A stretch of DNA of 64,000 nucleotides from Corallococcus silvisoli (GTDB lineage: Bacteria; Myxococcota; Myxococcia; Myxococcales; Myxococcaceae), in assembly GCF_009909145.1 (NCBI RefSeq), contig NZ_JAAAPJ010000010.1, positions 310,001 through 374,000 of the forward strand. The letters run 5' to 3'. Shown in pieces: positions 59,598 through 64,000 of the stretch (the stretch's first letter is position 1; each line of letters opens with the position of its first letter). The position numbers were made by a program, and so were the translations under genes. The notes below the pieces were generated by a model. That model was given only the letters and a program-made list of their open reading frames with translations. It was not told where the DNA came from and made no database searches.

Positions 59598-60958
59598 GGG
59601 TGGCAATCCCCGGCGGGCTCGCGATCCGTCTTCATGGCTTCCTCGCGCGTCTTGAAGATGAGGAGGTTCTCCTGCTTGATGAGCCGTACGCTCTGGCACG
59701 TGGACTTGTGGAAGATGCGCTTGTGCCGGCTGGCCCGGTAGTCGACGCCCATGGAAGCAGGCGCGCTGGTGGACGAGCGCACCGACTCCGTCCGGTTGCC
59801 CTGGCGCGTGGCGGGCAGGTCATCCACGTCCGTCATGTTGCCGACGCGCGAGGAGGTGGCGCGAGTCGCCTCCGCGCGCGCGGGCTCCGTCCGCCCGGCG
59901 GGCGTCGGCTCGGGAGGGGCCGGCTTCACCACCGGCGGCGGGGGCCTGGCCGTGCGCACCAGGGCGGGGCGGGGATCCAGCCCCGGGAAGACGCGGCGCA
60001 CGGAGGGGGGCTCGCCCGGGGAGGGGCGCTGGAGCGCGAGCTCGAACTGCTTGCCGTCGCTCACCGCGTGCACCTCGCCGTTCACGTCCGTGCGGAACGC
60101 CCGCGCGTCCATGGCCCGCAGCCGCCCGAGCAGCTCCTTCACCTTCGCGCTCCGGCCCAGGCCGTCGTCCCCGCTGAACACCGCGGCCTGGGGATGCACC
60201 TCCTCCAGGAACGCCTGCGTGTTGGCCCCGTCCACACCCGGTGAGCCGACCTTCAGCAGCGTGGCGGGCGCCAGGAGGCCGCCCTCCAGGAGCCGGGCCT
60301 CCGTCTCTCCCCGGGCGGCGCCCGCGAAGATGATCGAGGTGTCGTCGTACGTGAGGCGCAGCACGATGGAGTTCGCCGCGTTCCGGCCCTCCGCGTCCGG
60401 TGCCCCCTTGAGCAGCGGCTCCGCGGGCGCGCGCGGCCAGAGCACCGTGAGGTTCACCCGGTCCTCCAGCGTCAACCGGACCAGCTCCCGGGGCGCGGCG
60501 GAGGACGGCGCGGGGGAGAAGACCTGCACCCCTCGCGACCCCACCGCCGTCAGGAGCGCGTCGTAGGCCTTCGACGTGTCGGGGAGCTGCGACTCCATCA
60601 GCCGCCGCGCGCCCACGCGCTTGAGCACCGCGTCCAGCGCGCCGTGGTGCCTTGGATCCGGCTGGGTGAGGACGACGAGGTCCAGCTCCCGCCGCAGCAG
60701 CTCTGGCAGCCGGTTCACCAGGTGCGATTCCGCCGACGCGGGCCCCGAGTCCACCAGCACCGTGTTGCCGCGCGGCGTGACGATGAGCGCGGCGTCGCCC
60801 GCGCCCACGTCGAAGAAGTACACGTGGAGCTTCCCGTCCGGCGCCCCGCCGAAGTAGCGCGACTTCTCCGGGGCCTTCTGGGCGGGGGGCGCGGACGGCT
60901 GCTGGCAGGCCAGGGAGGCGAACAACAGCCCCACTCCGAGCGCGATGCGGGCACTCAT
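59594..60958 (-). CDS. ComEC-C-like beta-lactamase-fold lipoprotein with a degenerate metal site
   Basis: A 454-residue lipoprotein (lipobox SLAC, Cys18). It is a paralog of the protein encoded just upstream, with the same YFFDVGAGDAALIV opening, the same later strands and the same C-terminal mini-domain. The metal motif HxHxDH is lost: Gln99-Pro-Asp101-Pro-Arg103-His104. The second His region, KVAHHGG in the partner, reads KVGSPGV here. Hydrolysis is therefore unlikely; a binding or regulatory role is more probable. The C-terminus (KRIFHKSTCQSVRLI...AGDCHP) is an Ada-like Cys cluster. Confidence 0.85.
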   Translation of the reverse strand: MSARIALGVGLLFASLACQQPSAPPAQKAPEKSRYFGGAPDGKLHVYFFDVGAGDAALIVTPRGNTVLVDSGPASAESHLVNRLPELLRRELDLVVLTQPDPRHHGALDAVLKRVGARRLMESQLPDTSKAYDALLTAVGSRGVQVFSPAPSSAAPRELVRLTLEDRVNLTVLWPRAPAEPLLKGAPDAEGRNAANSIVLRLTYDDTSIIFAGAARGETEARLLEGGLLAPATLLKVGSPGVDGANTQAFLEEVHPQAAVFSGDDGLGRSAKVKELLGRLRAMDARAFRTDVNGEVHAVSDGKQFELALQRPSPGEPPSVRRVFPGLDPRPALVRTARPPPPVVKPAPPEPTPAGRTEPARAEATRATSSRVGNMTDVDDLPATRQGNRTESVRSSTSAPASMGVDYRASRHKRIFHKSTCQSVRLIKQENLLIFKTREEAMKTDREPAGDCHP

Positions 60959-62214
60959 GGATGGCAATCCTCGGCGGGGCGGCGCTCACGCAGGGCGTCG
61001 GCGCGGCTGGAGTAGACGGTGCGCTCGTTCTTGGAGCGCTTCAGGGTCGAGCAGTCCTCGCGGTGGAACACCTTGCTGCCCTTCAGGGACACGTAGCGCT
61101 GGCCCGCGGCCTCGTCGGACGTGTCCCGGGACACGGGGGCCGTGCGCTCCGCGGGCGCGCGCGTCCGGGAGCCTCCCGGCTCGGGTTCCTTCTCCACCGC
61201 GCGGCCGGTGCGGCGCTGCGGCGTGGGCTCGATGGGGCCGAGCGCCACGGGATTTCCCGCGGGCTGGGTGCCGGGCAGGCTCACGGACCGGGTGTCGCCC
61301 CTGGCTGAACGCAGGGTGACGGTCGCGCCGTCGCTCACCGCCATCACCTCGCCGTCCTGGTCGGTGCGGAAGGTCCGGGCGCTCACGCCGCGAAGGCGGC
61401 CCAGGACCTCCGGGCTCGGGTGGCCGTAGTCGTTGCCCACGCCGCAGGAGATGACCGCCGCCCGCGGCTTCACGCGCTCCAGGAAGGCCGCGGTGGAGGA
61501 GTGCTTGCCGCCGTGGTGCGCCACCTTCAGCACCGTGGCCGTGAGGTCCAACGGCTTCTGCAGCAGCAGCTCCTCCGTGGGCGGCTCCGAGTCGCCGGTG
61601 AAGAGGAACGCCGTCTTCCCATAGGTGAGCTTGGCGACGATGGAGTTCGCGTTCGCGTCCGAGCGCGTGTTCGCGAGGAACCCTTCCTGGGGGACGCGCG
61701 GCCACAGCACGGTGAGCGCGACGCCCTCGCCCAGGCCCACGGTGAGCAGCGTCTGGGGCGTGGCGGGGTTCGGCTCCGGGCTCATCACCTGGCCCACCTC
61801 ACGGCCCACGAAGTCCAGCAGGTCGCGGTACGCCTCGCTCGGGTGGTCGAAGCCCGGGTCCATGAAGCGCTTCGCGCCCACCGCCTTGAGGGCGGCGCGC
61901 AGCCCGCCCAGGTGGTCCAGGTGTGGGTGGGTGAGGATGACCAGGTCCAGGGGCTGCTTCACCAGCTCCCGCAGCCGGGCCGCCAGCCGCGTCCCGGCCT
62001 CCGGTGGCCCGCCGTCGATGAGCACCGTCTTCCCCGTGGGGGACACGATGAGCGCCGCGTCCCCCTGGCCCACGTCGAGGAAGTAGACCGTGAGCCGCCC
62101 CGGGACGGGGGCAGGGAAGGCCCCGGGGGTGGGAGCCGCCGGAGCCGCCGCGTGGCCCGGCACCGCCGCGAACAGGAGGAAGAGGAGACCCAGGAACCGC
62201 GCGAAGACCTTCAC
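60955..62214 (-). CDS. ComEC-C-like beta-lactamase-fold hydrolase, exported, metal site intact
   Basis: A 419-residue protein starting at GTG 62214, with a signal peptide (cleavage near residue 22). The metal motif is intact: His96-Pro-His98-Leu-Asp100-His101, with the later KVAHHGGKHSS and GDSE sites. Domain order and strands (YFLDVGQGDAALIVSP) are those of the ComEC/Rec2 C-terminal domain, which degrades or processes DNA in transformation. The C-terminus (KVFHREDCSTLKRSKN...AEDCHP) is an Ada-like zinc cluster of about 40 residues. It overlaps the degenerate copy by 4 bp. Confidence 0.85.
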   Translation of the reverse strand: MKVFARFLGLLFLLFAAVPGHAAAPAAPTPGAFPAPVPGRLTVYFLDVGQGDAALIVSPTGKTVLIDGGPPEAGTRLAARLRELVKQPLDLVILTHPHLDHLGGLRAALKAVGAKRFMDPGFDHPSEAYRDLLDFVGREVGQVMSPEPNPATPQTLLTVGLGEGVALTVLWPRVPQEGFLANTRSDANANSIVAKLTYGKTAFLFTGDSEPPTEELLLQKPLDLTATVLKVAHHGGKHSSTAAFLERVKPRAAVISCGVGNDYGHPSPEVLGRLRGVSARTFRTDQDGEVMAVSDGATVTLRSARGDTRSVSLPGTQPAGNPVALGPIEPTPQRRTGRAVEKEPEPGGSRTRAPAERTAPVSRDTSDEAAGQRYVSLKGSKVFHREDCSTLKRSKNERTVYSSRADALRERRPAEDCHP

Positions 62215-62325
62215 GGGATGGAACTCTACAGCCCCGCTCCCCTCCACGGCACCCCGTGCGTTGCCCGGGGCCTGGGCCCCCCGCGAGCGCTTCCCCGGGA
62301 CCCGGGACTGGGTTATGGGGCCCCC

Positions 62326-63183
62326 ATGCCGTCCGACGCCGATGCCGTCATCCCCGTCCTGGAAGCGCTGCTCGACCAGGCCCGTCTCCGTCTGAACGCC
62401 TGGAAGGTCCCGCAGGAGTCGGTGCCCGCGCCCGCCGCCGCGCTGAACGCCGAACCGCCGCGCACGCCCGGGGTGCAGACCGCCACCGCGCGCGTCGACC
62501 CCGCGTCCATCCTGAAGGCCACGGACCTGGCGCGGTACATCGACCACACCCTGCTCAAGCCCGAGGCGCGCGCGGAGGACGTGGTGCGCGTGGCCGAGGA
62601 GGCCCGCCAGTACGGCTTCGCCACCGTGTGCGTGAACAGCTGCCACGTCGCCACCGCGGCGCGGGTGCTGGCCGGCGCGTCCGCCGTCCCCATCGCCGTG
62701 GTGGGCTTCCCCCTGGGCGCCATGCTGCCGTCCGCGAAGGCCTTCGAGGCGCGCGAGGCCATCCGCGCCGGGGCGCGCGAAATCGACATGGTGCTCAACC
62801 TGGGGGCGCTCAAGGCGCACGACTACCAGCGCGTGCACCAGGACATCGCCGCGGTGGTGGAGGCCAGCCACCCCATCCCGGTGAAGGTCATCCTGGAGAC
62901 GGGCCACCTCACCGACGAGGAGAAGGTCGTCGCCTGCGCGCTGTCCAAGGCCGCGGGCGCGGCGTTCGTGAAGACGTCCACCGGCTTCGGGCCCGGCGGC
63001 GCCACGGTGAAGGACATCGAGCTGATGCGCGCGGTGGTGGGGGACGAGGTGGGCGTGAAGGCCTCTGGCGGGGTGCGCTCGGCGGAGGACGCCATCAAGC
63101 TGCTGCGCGCGGGGGCCAACCGCCTGGGCGCGTCCGCGTCCGTGGCCATCGTCACCGGGCAGATCTCCACCGCGCAGTACTGA
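62326..63183 (+). CDS. deoC: Deoxyribose-phosphate aldolase with an N-terminal extension
   Basis: A 285-residue enzyme starting at ATG 62326. The Schiff-base Lys216 (FVKTSTGF) and the second Lys245 (GVKASGG) are present, with the start of the barrel at ARYIDHTLLKP. The first 65 residues are an Ala/Pro-rich extension absent from short forms such as B. subtilis DeoC. It splits deoxyribose-5-phosphate into acetaldehyde and glyceraldehyde-3-phosphate. A zinc-finger protein gene and a phosphohexomutase gene follow on the same strand. Confidence 0.92.
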   Translation: MPSDADAVIPVLEALLDQARLRLNAWKVPQESVPAPAAALNAEPPRTPGVQTATARVDPASILKATDLARYIDHTLLKPEARAEDVVRVAEEARQYGFATVCVNSCHVATAARVLAGASAVPIAVVGFPLGAMLPSAKAFEAREAIRAGAREIDMVLNLGALKAHDYQRVHQDIAAVVEASHPIPVKVILETGHLTDEEKVVACALSKAAGAAFVKTSTGFGPGGATVKDIELMRAVVGDEVGVKASGGVRSAEDAIKLLRAGANRLGASASVAIVTGQISTAQY

Positions 63184-63203
63184 CCCCTCCTGGAGCACGC
63201 ACC

Positions 63204-63599
63204 GTGACCCCGAAGCAGCGAGAGGACTTCCTCCAGCAGTTGCTCGCGCTCCACGCGGAGCTGACCGGGAAGACGCCCCTGCGCATCGAGCCCAACCGCA
63301 CCGACGAGACGCGCGTCGGCGGCGACGAGGACGAGCAGCCTCTCAATGAAATGATGCAGGCCATCGCCTCCAGCCGGAACCGCAACACCGACGGCACGCT
63401 GGCGCGCGTGGTGAAGGCCCTGGGCAAGCTGCGCGAGGACCCGGACTCCTTCGGCGAGTGCGAGGAGTGCGGCGACGACATTCCCATGGGCCGCCTGAAG
63501 GCCATGCCCTACGCGGAGTTCTGCGTCGCGTGCCAGAACAACAAGGACGGGCCCAAAGGCCCGGTGCGCCGCAAGCACCTCACGGATTACAAAGGCTGA
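63204..63599 (+). CDS. DksA/TraR-type zinc-finger protein
   Basis: A 131-residue protein from GTG 63204, behind a GGAG site 8 nt upstream. Cys86, Cys89, Cys107 and Cys110 form the C4 zinc finger (CEECGDDIP...FCVAC). The coiled-coil before it (about 1-75) is shorter than in E. coli DksA, and the usual Asp-Asp tip is not obvious. Proteins like this bind RNA polymerase through the secondary channel. It starts 20 nt after deoC. Confidence 0.83.
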   Translation: MTPKQREDFLQQLLALHAELTGKTPLRIEPNRTDETRVGGDEDEQPLNEMMQAIASSRNRNTDGTLARVVKALGKLREDPDSFGECEECGDDIPMGRLKAMPYAEFCVACQNNKDGPKGPVRRKHLTDYKG

Positions 63600-63629
63600 A
63601 CCCCCCTTTTCAAGACGAGGCAACGCGCG

Positions 63630-64000
63630 ATGGACACCACCGGACTCAGGGAGCGGGCGGAGGCCTGGCGCAGGGCGGATCCAGACCCGGAGACGCAGGC
63701 GGAGCTGGCCCAGGTGCTCGCGACGTCGGACTGGGCGGACCTGGCGGACCGCTTCGCCCAGGACCTGGAGTTTGGCACCGCGGGCCTGCGAGGCGTGCTG
63801 GGCGCCGGCCCCAACCGGATGAACCGCGCCGTCGTGCGCCGCACCACGGCGGGCCTCGCGCGCTACCTCAAGGCCACCGTGCCGGACGTCACCACGCGCG
63901 GCGTGGTGGTGGGCCGTGACGCGCGCCGGCTGAGCCGTGAGCTGGCGGAGGACACCGCCGCCGTGTTCGTGGCGGAGGGCATCCCCGCGCACGTCTTCCC
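63630..64000 (+). CDS. Phosphohexomutase (PGM/PMM family), N-terminal part only
   Basis: The gene runs off the right edge; 123 residues are visible. LRERAEAWRRADPDPETQAEL is followed by the family start LEFGTAGLRGVLGAGPNRMN, typical of the alpha-D-phosphohexomutase group that includes phosphoglucomutase and phosphopentomutase-like enzymes. The active-site Ser loop (TASHNP) is beyond the window. The long N-terminus before the GTAGLRG motif matches the phosphomannomutase/phosphoglucomutase form found next to deoC in other bacteria. Confidence 0.85.
   Translation, partial: MDTTGLRERAEAWRRADPDPETQAELAQVLATSDWADLADRFAQDLEFGTAGLRGVLGAGPNRMNRAVVRRTTAGLARYLKATVPDVTTRGVVVGRDARRLSRELAEDTAAVFVAEGIPAHVF

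Noticed and set aside
62215..63198. N-terminal extension of the ComEC-like gene into deoC on the minus strand
   Set aside because: The signal peptide at GTG 62214 marks the true start; the extension is antisense to deoC.

Overview
The window is a continuous, gene-dense and very GC-rich stretch of chromosome from a myxobacterium, most likely in or near Corallococcus/Myxococcus. The signs are many GTG and TTG starts, 4-bp ATGA/GTGA overlaps inside operons, numerous lipoproteins with Asp/Ala/Gly-rich tails, a CarF plasmalogen desaturase, a cytoplasmic zinc-ribbon/GYF membrane protein of the kind known from Myxococcus gliding, and a candidate sigma-54 promoter. I see no insertion sequence, prophage, CRISPR array or tRNA gene. 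One RNA gene, rnpB, is clear.

Layout. 1-7.9 kb: the tail of a GspA/ExeA-like ATPase, a TamB-domain protein, an Omp85 (TamA/BamA-like) barrel and a lipoprotein. 7.9-12.5 kb: a minus-strand operon (secreted caspase-like protease with an EF-hand, a membrane protein, an Ig-repeat lipoprotein) divergent from an ECF sigma/zinc anti-sigma pair. 12.5-20.3 kb: a protease-domain remnant, a PlsC-type acyltransferase, a CxxC flavoprotein, a degenerate tandem repeat, an AraC regulator, an MFS carrier, a Ppx/GppA phosphatase and a class V aminotransferase. 20.3-23.6 kb: tolQ-tolR-tolA-like-tolB. 23.7-30.2 kb: a lipoprotein, murI, carF, a conserved unknown, then ftsE-ftsX and an EnvC-like activator. 30.3-42.3 kb: an alpha/beta hydrolase, a CtpA protease, two PEGA-type proteins, several lipoproteins, a D-Ala-D-Ala ligase, a GT2 glycosyltransferase and an M1-type peptidase. 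42.3-46.3 kb: ftsY, a lipoprotein, rnpB, and a polynucleotide-kinase/Thg1-like pair. 46.6-54.5 kb: a membrane protein followed by an Hsp70 / TPR-Lon / J-like / TPR operon. 54.6-64 kb: an RNase H-like protein, a C4 zinc-ribbon coiled coil, a cupredoxin-like lipoprotein, a small protein behind a sigma-54-type promoter, a FYDLN protein, a zinc-ribbon/GYF protein, a tandem pair of ComEC-like beta-lactamase-fold proteins with a DUF3006 protein, deoC, a DksA/TraR zinc-finger protein and the start of a phosphohexomutase.

Much of the region serves the envelope: TamB/Omp85, Tol, FtsEX-EnvC, CtpA, MurI, Ddl, CarF and many lipoproteins. Three gene groups look like less-described systems: (i) the Hsp70-like / AAA-less Lon protease / degenerate J-protein / TPR operon, which reads as a membrane-linked chaperone-protease machine; (ii) a 5'-kinase plus Thg1-like 3'-5' polymerase cassette next to the RNase P RNA gene, suggesting tRNA 5'-end repair; (iii) the exported caspase-like operon facing its own sigma/anti-sigma pair. 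All functional links are inferred from sequence motifs and gene order only.
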